Of a stretch of DNA of 63,726 bases, positions 43,173-51,988 are shown piece after piece. The notes beneath the pieces are model-generated. The model was given only the letters and a program-made list of their open reading frames with translations. It was not told where the DNA came from and made no database searches. Position numbers and translations under genes: made by a program. Numbering within the stretch: the stretch's first letter is position 1; every line of letters starts with the position of its first letter. The stretch spans positions 1-63,726 of the forward strand of contig JBJOGR010000048.1 in NCBI GenBank assembly GCA_046048135.1, written 5' to 3'. This DNA is from ATZT02 sp046048135 (GTDB lineage: Bacteria > Actinomycetota > Actinomycetes > S36-B12 > UBA5976).

Positions 43173-44102
43173 TTGGCTAAAAAATTAACTTTTGGATCCC
43201 TTAGCGATGATGGCTCAAAATTTGTTTTGAAAGATGAAAATGGAAATGAATTCGCGTTAGATCTAGATGAAAAAACTAGAGATGCAGCGCGCAATTGGAA
43301 AAAAAGACCTAAAGCTTCAGTGCATGACAAAGATCATGAATTAACTGTTGCAGAAATTCAAGCAAGAATTCGTGCCGGCATTGCCGCAGAAGATTTAGCT
43401 TTAGTAAGCAGTATTCCTTTGGAAAGAATTAAAAGATTTGAACCACCAGTTTTACAAGAAAGATATTGGATTTCAAAACGAGCAAGAGAAACTGAAATCA
43501 GAAGAGCACACGGAAGTGCCGAATTTGATGAAATAGTTCAAACAAGAATTTTGCATGGTGGTGGAGATATTGAATCCACCAAATGGGATGCCTGGAGAAG
43601 AGAAGATGGCAGATGGAATATCGCTTGTTCTTTTATCGGCAGAAAAGGTGAAACAGAAGCGCATTGGGCTTTTGATCCAGATGTATCAACAATTGCACCG
43701 CTAGATGATGTTGCAAGATGGTTACTTGATATCTCTCCTGAAATAAATCACACACCAACTGTTGAACATGTTGCACCTAAATTAGTTAGTGTTCCAAAAG
43801 TTGAAGATGAAGTAAAAGAAGAAATTCCTAAATGGGTCACTCCAGAAGGTGTAAAACAAGATGTTTCAAACACAATTCCTATTCCAAAACAAGAAACAGT
43901 AACTGAAGTTCAACCAATTATTAGTAAACCCACACCAGTTGTCGTTCAACAAGAAATCAAAGCTGAGGTAAAAGTAGAAGAAATTATTGAAGAAGTAGTT
44001 GAACCAATTGCTGTAAACGACTCTCCAAAACATTCAAAAGGAAAAAGAGCATCTGTACCAAGTTGGGATGAAATTCTTTTTGGTTCTAAAGGTGGGCAAT
44101 AA
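43173..44102 (+). CDS. sepH: SepH septation protein
   Basis: A 309-residue actinobacterial cell division protein that binds and promotes assembly of FtsZ. The N-terminal DUF3071 domain (about 1-170) shows KKLTFGSLSDDGSKFVL, a helix-turn-helix-like LTVAEIQARIRAGIAAEDLA and RFEPPVLQERYWISKRARE. The C-terminal half is a disordered, Pro/Val/Glu-rich linker ending in a short basic-hydrophobic tail, PSWDEILFGSK, conserved in SepH. The TTG start has GGAGGTG upstream. In Streptomyces sepH also lies in the hrdB-parC-parE region. Confidence 0.93.
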   Translation: MAKKLTFGSLSDDGSKFVLKDENGNEFALDLDEKTRDAARNWKKRPKASVHDKDHELTVAEIQARIRAGIAAEDLALVSSIPLERIKRFEPPVLQERYWISKRARETEIRRAHGSAEFDEIVQTRILHGGGDIESTKWDAWRREDGRWNIACSFIGRKGETEAHWAFDPDVSTIAPLDDVARWLLDISPEINHTPTVEHVAPKLVSVPKVEDEVKEEIPKWVTPEGVKQDVSNTIPIPKQETVTEVQPIISKPTPVVVQQEIKAEVKVEEIIEEVVEPIAVNDSPKHSKGKRASVPSWDEILFGSKGGQ

Positions 44103-44192
44103 CTCCTTTCTTCGGTGTGGCAGCACCAATTTTGAAATATAAAAAGGCATGATTAAAGCCGGTTAACTAAAAATTATTATTGAGGTCAAAAA

Positions 44193-45746
44193 ATGGCGAG
44201 TAAGAAATCTAAAGATGTTACTTTGCCTTTAAATCCAGAAAAAATTATTGACATAGATGTTTCACGCGAAATGCGTGGATCATTCTTGGAATATGCCTAT
44301 TCAGTTATTTATTCAAGAGCCCTACCTGATGCAAGAGATGGTTTAAAGCCAGTTCAACGAAGAATTCTTTACCAAATGAATGAAATGGGATTACGTCCTG
44401 AAAAAGGTCATGTTAAAAGTGCACGTGTAGTTGGTGAAGTAATGGGTCGACTTCATCCGCATGGTGATGGAGCAATTTATGACGCATTGGTTCGCATGGC
44501 GCAATCTTTTTCTTTAAGAATTCCATTAATTGATGGACAAGGAAACTTTGGATCTTTAGACGATGGCCCTGCTGCAATGCGTTACACAGAATGTCGTTTG
44601 GCTCCAACAGCACTTGGTTTAACCGCGTCTATAGATGAAGACGTTGTTGAATTTAGATCCAATTACGATGGTCGCGAAGTAGAGCCTGAAGTTTTACCTG
44701 CTGCTTTTCCAAATCTTTTAGTTAATGGCGCAACTGGTATTGCTGTTGGAATGGCAACTAATATGCCACCTCATAATTTAGGTGAAATAGTTAATGCACT
44801 TTTAACTCTCATTGACAATCCAGATGTAAAACCAAGAGAACTTATGAAAATTGTTCCAGGCCCAGATCTGCCTGGTGGTGGAAAAATTTTGGTAGGAGAC
44901 GGAATTAAAGATGCATATTTAACGGGTAAAGGCGCATTTCGAATGCGAGCCACAGTCCAGATTGAAAAAGTAAAAGCGAAAAAAGATGGATTGATTATTA
45001 CCGAACTACCTTTCAATGTTGGAGCAGAAAAAGTAATCGAACGAATTAAAGATTTGATTGAAGGTAAAAAACTTCAAGGTATTTCCAGAGTTATAGATTT
45101 GACCGATGGAGAAAAAGGCTTAAGACTTGTTATTGAAGTAAAAAATGGGCACGATGCCCAAAAAGTATTGAGCGATCTATACAGATTAACTCCTATGGAG
45201 GAATCTTTTTCAATTAATAACGTTGCATTAGTTGAAGGAAGACCTAGAACTTTGGGTTTAAAAGATTTATTAGAAGTTTATTTAGAACACAGAATTGATG
45301 TGGTAAAACGTAGAAGTAAGTTTAGATTAGAGAAAGCAACCGACCGGTTACACCTAGTTGAAGGCTTATTGCTTGCAATTGTTGATATCGATAAAGTTAT
45401 TAAATTGATTAGATCAAGTGATGATGCACAAGAAGCTAAAAGTGGATTGATGAAGACTTTTAAACTTTCAGATGCCCAGGCAACATATATTCTCGATATG
45501 CCACTTCGCAGATTAACTAAGACTTCAAAACTTGAGTTACAAACAGAGCAAAAACAACTTAATCAAACGATTTCAGAATTGAAATCAATATTGGCAAGTT
45601 CAAAAAAATTAAGAAATACAGTTGCAGATGAATTAGCGGCAGTTGCCAAGTATTTTTCTACCCCAAGAAGAACAGTTTTAGTATCTGAATCGGGGAAAAT
45701 AATTAGTGAAGCATCAAAAAAATCAGATGAATTAGTAGATGCTTGA
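44193..45746 (+). CDS. parC: Topoisomerase IV subunit A lacking the C-terminal domain
   Basis: Type IIA topoisomerase subunit that cuts and rejoins DNA. The winged-helix part shows KPVQRRILY, GRLHPHGDGAIYDALVRMAQ and the catalytic Y131 in AAMRYTECRL; the tower and coiled coil run to about residue 490. The protein ends at residue 517, at the boundary where the beta-pinwheel C-terminal domain would begin; usual ParC/GyrA proteins have 750-850 residues. Only 53 nt separate its stop from the next gene, so no detached domain exists here. Paired with parE (46782-48857), and near sepH and sigA, so topoisomerase IV rather than gyrase. Confidence 0.9.
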   Translation: MASKKSKDVTLPLNPEKIIDIDVSREMRGSFLEYAYSVIYSRALPDARDGLKPVQRRILYQMNEMGLRPEKGHVKSARVVGEVMGRLHPHGDGAIYDALVRMAQSFSLRIPLIDGQGNFGSLDDGPAAMRYTECRLAPTALGLTASIDEDVVEFRSNYDGREVEPEVLPAAFPNLLVNGATGIAVGMATNMPPHNLGEIVNALLTLIDNPDVKPRELMKIVPGPDLPGGGKILVGDGIKDAYLTGKGAFRMRATVQIEKVKAKKDGLIITELPFNVGAEKVIERIKDLIEGKKLQGISRVIDLTDGEKGLRLVIEVKNGHDAQKVLSDLYRLTPMEESFSINNVALVEGRPRTLGLKDLLEVYLEHRIDVVKRRSKFRLEKATDRLHLVEGLLLAIVDIDKVIKLIRSSDDAQEAKSGLMKTFKLSDAQATYILDMPLRRLTKTSKLELQTEQKQLNQTISELKSILASSKKLRNTVADELAAVAKYFSTPRRTVLVSESGKIISEASKKSDELVDA

Positions 45747-45799
45747 ATAATCATTTAAGCCCAAGTAGCAAAAAAAGTAAGATATAGCAGAATATAACC

Positions 45800-46780
45800 A
45801 TGGCAAATCATAATTTTGATGTTTTGATAATTGGTGCTGGTCCAGCCGGTTTATATGGTGCATATTATGCAGGTTTTCGAGGCATGAGTGTTGCCATCAT
45901 GGATAGTTTGGAAGAACCTGGTGGGCAAATTACTGCAATGTATCCAGAAAAAGCAATTTTTGATGTCGGAGGTTTTCCCTCAATTAAGGGAAAAGATTTA
46001 ATTGAAAGTCTTTTAAATCAAGCAAAGCCATCAAATCCTAAATTTTTTCTAAATCAAACTGCTACAACTTTAGAAATAAATCCTGACAAATCAATAACTA
46101 TTAGTTCAGAGAAAGAAACAATCAATGCAAAAGCAGTAATAATTACTGGTGGAATTGGAAAGTTCACTCCTCGTCCTTTACCTGCTTCAGATGGTTGGGG
46201 CGGCAAGGGCTTAGTGCACTTTGTGCCAAAACTAGATGAACACAAAGGTAAAGATGTAGTAATCGTTGGCGGTGGAGATTCTGCTTTTGATTGGGCTAAT
46301 GAATTATTCCCCATTGCCAAATCAATTACTTTAATTCATAGAAGAGATAAATTTAGAGCTCATCAGGCAACCGTTGACCAAGTTTCCAAACTAGGTGTCA
46401 ACTTAGTAACAGAAGCTGAAGTAACTCAAGTTTTAGGTGATGACCAGATTGAAAATATAGAATACAAAAATATTAAAACAAATGAAACAAGTATAATTCC
46501 GTGCCAAACTTTAGTTGCAGCTCTTGGTTTTACTGCAAATATTGGACCCTTGGCAAATTGGGGCTTGAATCTAGAAGCAAGAAAAATTGTGGTTGATTCT
46601 GGAATGCACACAAACATCGAAAGAGTTTTTGCTGCAGGAGATATTTCAACTTACCCAGGAAAAGTTGCCTTGATTTCGGTTGGATTTGGCGAAGCCGCAA
46701 CAGCAGTTAATAATGCAGCGGTCGCAATTAATCCTGATGCCCACCTATTCCCTGGACATTCTTCAGGAAGCGTTGAATAA
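45800..46780 (+). CDS. Ferredoxin-NADP reductase, thioredoxin-reductase-like
   Basis: A 326-residue flavoprotein of the YumC class that moves electrons between NADPH and ferredoxin or flavodoxin. It has the FAD motif IIGAGPAGLYGAYYAGFRG (about 10-28), EEPGGQITAMYPEK, the NADPH motif VIVGGGDSAFDWANEL, and the C-terminal FAD contact FAAGDISTYPGK. The CxxC redox pair of thioredoxin reductase is absent, which separates it from TrxB. It lies between parC and the convergent parE, with 1 nt to the parE stop. Confidence 0.92.
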   Translation: MANHNFDVLIIGAGPAGLYGAYYAGFRGMSVAIMDSLEEPGGQITAMYPEKAIFDVGGFPSIKGKDLIESLLNQAKPSNPKFFLNQTATTLEINPDKSITISSEKETINAKAVIITGGIGKFTPRPLPASDGWGGKGLVHFVPKLDEHKGKDVVIVGGGDSAFDWANELFPIAKSITLIHRRDKFRAHQATVDQVSKLGVNLVTEAEVTQVLGDDQIENIEYKNIKTNETSIIPCQTLVAALGFTANIGPLANWGLNLEARKIVVDSGMHTNIERVFAAGDISTYPGKVALISVGFGEAATAVNNAAVAINPDAHLFPGHSSGSVE

Positions 46781-46781
46781 T

Positions 46782-48857
46782 TTAAGCATCAATTCTAGAT
46801 TTATCTAGTTCATCTGCTCCATGAACAATAAATTCTTTTCTTGGACCAACATCTGTTCCCATTAATAAATCAAAAACTTCACTTGCCTCTTCAGCGTCTT
46901 TAACAGTAATTCTTCTCAAAGTTCTAGAATCTCTATTCATAGTAGTTTCTCTTAATTGTTTAGCATCCATTTCGCCAAGGCCTTTATATCTTTGAATAGG
47001 TTGTTTTATTTTTTGTCCTGATTTTTCCAACGCAGCAACTGTTTTTTTCATTTCTTCATCTGAATATGTGTAAATTACTTCCCCGGACTTTTTACCACTT
47101 GAGACTGTTTCAATTCGATGAAGTGGCGGTACTGCTGCAAAAACTCTTCCGCTATCTAAAAGTGGTTTCATGTAACGATGGAATAATGTCAACAACAAAC
47201 ACCTAATATGTGCTCCATCCACATCTGCATCAGACATTAAAATAATTTTGCTATAACGAACTTCTTCTAATTCAAATGTTTTTCCTGAACCTCCCCCGAC
47301 TACGGAAATAATCGAGGCACATTCTGCGTTTTTCAATACATCTGCCACAGATGCTTTTTGCACGTTTAAGATTTTTCCTCTGATAGGAAGTAGAGCTTGG
47401 TATTCAGAATTTCTAGCAAGTTTTGCAGTTCCTAGAGCGCTGTCTCCCTCGACAATAAATAATTCAGAATTTTCTACATCATTTGATCTACAATCTGCCA
47501 ATTTTGCAGGAAGAGAAGATGATTCAATTGCATTTTTTCTTCTTTGCACATCTCTTTGATTTCTTGCAGCAATTCTTGCTCTAGCTGCATTGGCAATCTT
47601 TTCTAGAAGAACTTTAGTTTTTGCTTTATCACCTCTTGGAGGATTTTTGAACCATTTATTAAATTCATCAGTCACAACAGTTGCAACTATTTTTTGAGCA
47701 GCAGGGGTGCCCAGAATTTCTTTAGTTTGGCCTTCAAATTGTGGTTCTGGTAAGCGAACACTTATAACTGCAGTTAAGCCTTCTAAAATATCTTCCTTTA
47801 AAACGCTTTCTTCATTATTTTTCAAAACTCTTTGACTCTTAAGTTGATCGTTAATCACTTTAACTATGGCTCTATCAAAACCTGCGACGTGAGTTCCACC
47901 TTTAGGTGTAGCTACTACGTTGACGAAAGATTTAACTTCTGTATCAAATCCGTTATTCCAACGCATTGCAACATCTACGGCCATGTCTCTTTCAACTTCT
48001 TTGGGACGCATATGTCCATGTTCATCTAAAACAGGAACATTTTCTGTGAAATGGCCTTTACCTTGTAAACGAATAACGCTTGTAATTGCTTCACCTGTGG
48101 ACATGTGTTCCACAAATTCTGTTATTCCACCTTTAAATTTATATTCAACTTCAGTTTTTTCTTTATCCCGTAAATCAGATACTGCTACTGCTAAACCTGG
48201 AACTAAAAATGCAGTTTGTCTGGCACGTTGCATTAAAGCAGCTGCATCTAAATGTAAGTCTTTTACAAAAATTTCTGGGTCTGGCCAAAATCTAACTCTT
48301 GTTCCAGTAGCTTTAGCTGATTTACCTGCAATTTTCAATCCAGATTCTTTAGTAAATTTCGCATTCGGACCTTCGCCTTTAAAAACTCCCGTGGTTCCCC
48401 TTTGAAAAGAGGCTTTATGAGTTTTTCCATTTCGATCAACTTCAACATCCATACGCACACTTAAGGCATTTACAACTGATGCACCTACACCGTGTAATCC
48501 ACCTGAGGCTGTGTAAGAACCAGAACCAAATTTTCCACCCGCATGAAGCTTTGTCATAACCAATTCCACACCAGTTAGTTTTGTTTTTGCTTCAACATCA
48601 ACAGGAATTCCACGCCCATCATCAATTACTAAAACAGAATTATCTGGCATTAATTTGACATGAATTCTTTTCGCATGTCCTGCCAGTGCTTCGTCAACAG
48701 AGTTATCTATAAGTTCCCAAACGCAATGCATTAAGCCACGTCCATCGGTGGAACCGATATACATTCCAGGACGTTTTCTAACGGCCTCTAGTCCCTCTAG
48801 TACAGAAAGATTTTTTGCATTGTATTCAGAATTCGTGACAGTATTGCTCGGACTCAA
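46782..48857 (-). CDS. parE: Topoisomerase IV subunit B
   Basis: A 691-residue ATPase subunit. The GHKL ATP-binding domain has ELIDNSVDEALAGH with the catalytic Glu, VIDDGRGIPVD and GGLHGVGASVVNALS; the transducer has the K-loop region; the TOPRIM domain has ELFIVEGDSALGTAKL and MSDADVDGAHIRCL; the C-terminal IQRYKGLGEMDAKQLRETT ends the protein. The start is TTG with AAGGA 8 nt upstream. It is convergent with the flavoprotein gene, so parC and parE are on opposite strands and cannot share a transcript. Confidence 0.94.
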   Translation of the reverse strand: MSPSNTVTNSEYNAKNLSVLEGLEAVRKRPGMYIGSTDGRGLMHCVWELIDNSVDEALAGHAKRIHVKLMPDNSVLVIDDGRGIPVDVEAKTKLTGVELVMTKLHAGGKFGSGSYTASGGLHGVGASVVNALSVRMDVEVDRNGKTHKASFQRGTTGVFKGEGPNAKFTKESGLKIAGKSAKATGTRVRFWPDPEIFVKDLHLDAAALMQRARQTAFLVPGLAVAVSDLRDKEKTEVEYKFKGGITEFVEHMSTGEAITSVIRLQGKGHFTENVPVLDEHGHMRPKEVERDMAVDVAMRWNNGFDTEVKSFVNVVATPKGGTHVAGFDRAIVKVINDQLKSQRVLKNNEESVLKEDILEGLTAVISVRLPEPQFEGQTKEILGTPAAQKIVATVVTDEFNKWFKNPPRGDKAKTKVLLEKIANAARARIAARNQRDVQRRKNAIESSSLPAKLADCRSNDVENSELFIVEGDSALGTAKLARNSEYQALLPIRGKILNVQKASVADVLKNAECASIISVVGGGSGKTFELEEVRYSKIILMSDADVDGAHIRCLLLTLFHRYMKPLLDSGRVFAAVPPLHRIETVSSGKKSGEVIYTYSDEEMKKTVAALEKSGQKIKQPIQRYKGLGEMDAKQLRETTMNRDSRTLRRITVKDAEEASEVFDLLMGTDVGPRKEFIVHGADELDKSRIDA

Positions 48858-49063
48858 TTATTTAATCCTTTATAATTAGGCTAAGTAAAGTAACTTGATA
48901 CCTAATTCTGCTTGTTTTGTCGCTAATTTCCCCTGACCGCAACACCTTTTCTATTGCCTGTGACAGTTTTCACCGACACGCCTTGATCCTGCTTCAAGTT
49001 GCAATAAATCCATTTGCCATGATGATTGAATAAGGAACCAAAGTTAGAAGAAAGGTTAAGTCG

Positions 49064-49270
49064 TTGAGTTCAGTACTAACTGCCGGATCTGCTTTAACCG
49101 CATCCGATCGTTGTGATCGTTGTGGCGCTCAAGCGTATGTTCGTGTAACTCTTCCAACTGGTGGAACTTTGATATTTTGCGGTCACCATGCAAAACAGCA
49201 TGAAGAAAAACTTAAATTGATTGCAAAAGAATATATTGACGAAACTGACAGACTAAAAGCGACAAACTAA
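49064..49270 (+). CDS. DUF7455-like small zinc protein
   Basis: A 68-residue protein with a CDRCGAQAYVRV zinc pair and a CGHHAKQHEE site, giving a possible C-C-C-H zinc ribbon, plus a charged C-terminal helix. It matches a conserved actinobacterial family near sigA and parE, of unknown function. The TTG start is supported by AAAGG 8 nt upstream. It converges on the sigma factor gene with 4 nt between stops. Confidence 0.85.
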   Translation: MSSVLTAGSALTASDRCDRCGAQAYVRVTLPTGGTLIFCGHHAKQHEEKLKLIAKEYIDETDRLKATN

Positions 49271-49274
49271 CTTT

Positions 49275-50999
49275 TTAGTCTAGATAATCTCTTAATACTT
49301 GTGATCTAGATGGATGTCTTAGTTTAGACATTGTCTTTGATTCGATTTGTCTAATTCTTTCTCTAGTTACTCCGTAAACTTGTCCTATTTCATCAAGAGT
49401 TTTAGGTTGACCATCAGTTAAACCAAATCTCATACGAACTACACCTCGTTCGCGTTCACTTAAAGTGTCTAAAACTGAATCTAATTGCTCTTGAAGCAGA
49501 GTAAATGAAACTGCATCACTTGGAACAATTGCTTCTGAGTCTTCAATTAGGTCACCAAATTCAGAATCACCATCTTCTCCAAGTGGTGTGTGAAGCGATA
49601 TTGGCTCTCGTCCATACTTTTGGACTTCAATAACTTTGTCAGGAGTCATATCAAGTTCTTTAGCTAATTCTTCAGGGGTAGGTTCGCGACCTAAATCTTG
49701 AAGCATTTGTCTTTGAACTCTTGCCAATTTATTAATAACTTCAACCATGTGAACTGGAATACGAATTGTTCTTGCTTGATCAGCCATCGCACGAGTGATT
49801 GCTTGGCGAATCCACCATGTTGCATAAGTTGAGAATTTGTAACCTTTTGTATAGTCAAATTTTTCAACTGCACGAATTAAACCTAAATTTCCTTCTTGGA
49901 TTAAATCCAAGAAAAGCATTCCTCTTCCTGTGTATCTTTTAGCTAAGGAAACTACCAAACGTAAGTTTGCTTCAAGAAGATGATTTTTAGCTCTTTGGCC
50001 ATCTTCAGCAATCCATTCCAAATCTTTTCTATACTTACGATCTTTTATTCCACCAGCAGCAAGTTTTTCCTCTGCAAACAATCCTGCTTCTATTCTTTTT
50101 GCTAATTCAACTTCCTGTTCAGCATTTAGCAGTGCAACTTTTCCAATTTGCTTCAAATAATCTTTTACTGGATCTGCAGTTGCACCGGCAACTGTTACTT
50201 TTTGCGTTGGTTCATCTGCATCATCTGTGTCAGAGATAACGAAAGCTTCTGATTCATCAACCGTGGCACTGATTTTAGTATTTTCTTCTGTCGATTCTTC
50301 GACTACTTCAACTTCAGCAATTTCTTCGTTTAATTCTTCTAAACTTTCTTTTTCAAGTTCTGCAATTGCTTCTAACTCGGCTGGATCAACTTCATCAACA
50401 TCATCAACAGTGACGAGCTCCCCATCAACCATGATTACTTTGGCAAAACCTTTATCCTTTTTACCTTTTTTATCTGCTGGTTTTAAATTCTTTTCTTCCT
50501 TAGTTGGAGTTTCAGAAACTTTTTGTTTTTGGGGTTTAGATTCTTTAACAGGTTTTGCTGGTTTAACAGGTTTTAATGGTTTAACAGGCTTGAGTTTTGC
50601 AACTGGCTTGCTAGACGTTTTCTTTTCAATAGTTTTCTTTGGAACAGAAGTAGATGTTGATTTTTTGGCTGCAGGTTTGCTTATTGTCTTTTTAACTACT
50701 GGTTTAGTCGCAGGCTTTGCAGCAGGTTTCTTGGCCGTAGGTTTTTTTGCAGCAGGTTTAACAGCTGGCTTTACTGCAGGTTTTTTTGCAGCTGGTTTAG
50801 CTACAGGTTTCGCTGCAGGTTTTTTTGCAACAGGTTTTTTAATATCTGGCTTAGCCGCAGGTTTTTTTGCAGCAGGTTTAGCAGCTGGCTTTACTGCAGG
50901 TTTCTTCGCAGCTGGTTTTGCAGCAGGTTTTGGTGCAGCAACTTTGACATTTGGTTTTTTAGTATTTGATTTGCCTAAAAATTTATCTAAAATTGCCAC
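49275..50999 (-). CDS. sigA: Principal RNA polymerase sigma factor (SigA/HrdB)
   Basis: A 574-residue primary sigma-70. Residues 20-118 are a basic tail of Pro-Ala-Lys repeats, 195-265 are strongly acidic, and the conserved core follows: region 1.2 (about 275-305, DPVKDYLKQIGKVALL), region 2 (338-410, with NLRLVVSLAKRYTGRG and FSTYATWWIRQAITRA for -10 recognition), region 3 (415-470), region 4 (500-570, with VYGVTRERIRQIE for -35 recognition). Start is GTG with GAAGGG upstream. HrdB proteins of Streptomyces have a similar basic repeat extension. It directs housekeeping transcription. Confidence 0.97.
   Translation of the reverse strand: MAILDKFLGKSNTKKPNVKVAAPKPAAKPAAKKPAVKPAAKPAAKKPAAKPDIKKPVAKKPAAKPVAKPAAKKPAVKPAVKPAAKKPTAKKPAAKPATKPVVKKTISKPAAKKSTSTSVPKKTIEKKTSSKPVAKLKPVKPLKPVKPAKPVKESKPQKQKVSETPTKEEKNLKPADKKGKKDKGFAKVIMVDGELVTVDDVDEVDPAELEAIAELEKESLEELNEEIAEVEVVEESTEENTKISATVDESEAFVISDTDDADEPTQKVTVAGATADPVKDYLKQIGKVALLNAEQEVELAKRIEAGLFAEEKLAAGGIKDRKYRKDLEWIAEDGQRAKNHLLEANLRLVVSLAKRYTGRGMLFLDLIQEGNLGLIRAVEKFDYTKGYKFSTYATWWIRQAITRAMADQARTIRIPVHMVEVINKLARVQRQMLQDLGREPTPEELAKELDMTPDKVIEVQKYGREPISLHTPLGEDGDSEFGDLIEDSEAIVPSDAVSFTLLQEQLDSVLDTLSERERGVVRMRFGLTDGQPKTLDEIGQVYGVTRERIRQIESKTMSKLRHPSRSQVLRDYLD
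50690..50935 (-). repeat. Degenerate coding repeats (PAAKKPA units) in sigA
   Basis: The 5' part of sigA consists of imperfect tandem units of about 15-21 nt that encode variants of PAAKKPAVK and PAAKPAAKK. Units drift in sequence while keeping Lys, Pro and Ala, so the repeat appears maintained for its composition. The opposite strand has a long open frame only because of this repeat. Confidence 0.85.
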
Positions 51000-51110
51000 T
51001 TATTTTTTAACCCTTCAAAGTCTGGACGCACTTAAGGGCCTGTCAAATCGACCGGCCCAAGACTTATTCTGTCACGAATTACACATATCGCACTTCGATG
51101 GGTCAGTTAA

Positions 51111-51926
51111 TCAGCGTGTTAAAACTGCCCTTGCTTCATGAACTAGCAGATTAAATGTTGTTTTTTGGACCAAATTTTTGCCCATAACTGGTAAGTCCAG
51201 ATTGTTTTTTGTGGACCACTTTGCTTGCCAATTGGTAGAAACTGTGATTGTTTTTAATCCTTTGGTTTCATAAATATGTTTTATTTCACCATTTGGATAA
51301 CCTGCACCATTAATTAATGTTTCGATTACAGTTCCATCACCAAAATCCCAAGTCCAACTTGCAGAAGCGGTAAGGGTGATAGGGATTCCGGTAATTATCA
51401 AATTTTTTGGTCCAAAGATTCTATTTTGATTACTTATAAAGAAAATATCGGTGTTGACTAATACGTGATTACTCGGTTGGGTGCTGGGAATTAATTTTGG
51501 TAAATACTCAATTGATTGTTCATTAATCCTAAAATTAATTGCTGAAGGAGTTACAGGACCATTTGGTCCTAAACAAATCAATCCAACAGAAAGCCATGGT
51601 TCATCCTCTCCAAGTTTTCGCCAAACTTTCATTTTTCGACCAGTTTCCCCATCTGGTCTGTTACAGCTTTCAGCTGCGCCAGAGCAATTTTTAATTGATC
51701 CATCTTCGTCATCAAGGTAACAAATTTTTGCAATTATCCACCTACAACCTTGACAAGTTTCTGCTTGTTTTTGAGATTCAAAACTTCCATTGAAAGTTTC
51801 ATCAAGAATTAATTCACCAGTTACTTTATAGCTTTCACTTTCTTGATTACTTTCAACTGTTACTTCCGCTTTAGCGGGTGAAATAACCAATATTGACAAA
51901 AGAATTATTGAGAAAAGATATTTCAT
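51111..51926 (-). CDS. Secreted PKD-domain protein of unknown function
   Basis: About 271 residues from ATG 51926, which begins a signal peptide ending in SPAKA-EV; the frame opens 20 codons earlier at 51986 but that extension is not signal-like. A Cys-rich stretch (ETCQGC, AKICYL, KNCSG, ESCNRP) suggests disulfides. A PKD domain lies near 185-240 with WTWDFGDGTVIET and IKHIYETKGLKTITVST. PKD domains mediate contacts of surface proteins. No enzyme domain is visible. It stands between sigA and metX. Confidence 0.75.
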   Translation of the reverse strand: MKYLFSIILLSILVISPAKAEVTVESNQESESYKVTGELILDETFNGSFESQKQAETCQGCRWIIAKICYLDDEDGSIKNCSGAAESCNRPDGETGRKMKVWRKLGEDEPWLSVGLICLGPNGPVTPSAINFRINEQSIEYLPKLIPSTQPSNHVLVNTDIFFISNQNRIFGPKNLIITGIPITLTASASWTWDFGDGTVIETLINGAGYPNGEIKHIYETKGLKTITVSTNWQAKWSTKNNLDLPVMGKNLVQKTTFNLLVHEARAVLTR

Positions 51927-51988
51927 CAACACATTATTAAAAATTTGGCTCGTGCTAACAAGTTTTATGAGACTTAAAAGTCCCAAAA

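Noticed and set aside
46054..46320. 88-codon minus-strand frame inside the flavoprotein gene
   Set aside because: Shadow of a conserved coding region without supporting signals.
47920..48405. 161-codon plus-strand frame inside parE
   Set aside because: Antisense to conserved parE sequence, no family resemblance and no ribosome site.
50690..50935. Repeats that might be taken for a CRISPR array
   Set aside because: Units are in frame, imperfect and without unique spacers; they code for the basic tail of SigA.
50227..51141. Long plus-strand open frame (304 codons) opposite sigA
   Set aside because: It is the mirror of the Pro-Ala-Lys repeats, giving a low-complexity Phe/Ala/Gly protein, with no ribosome site; sigA on the other strand is certain.
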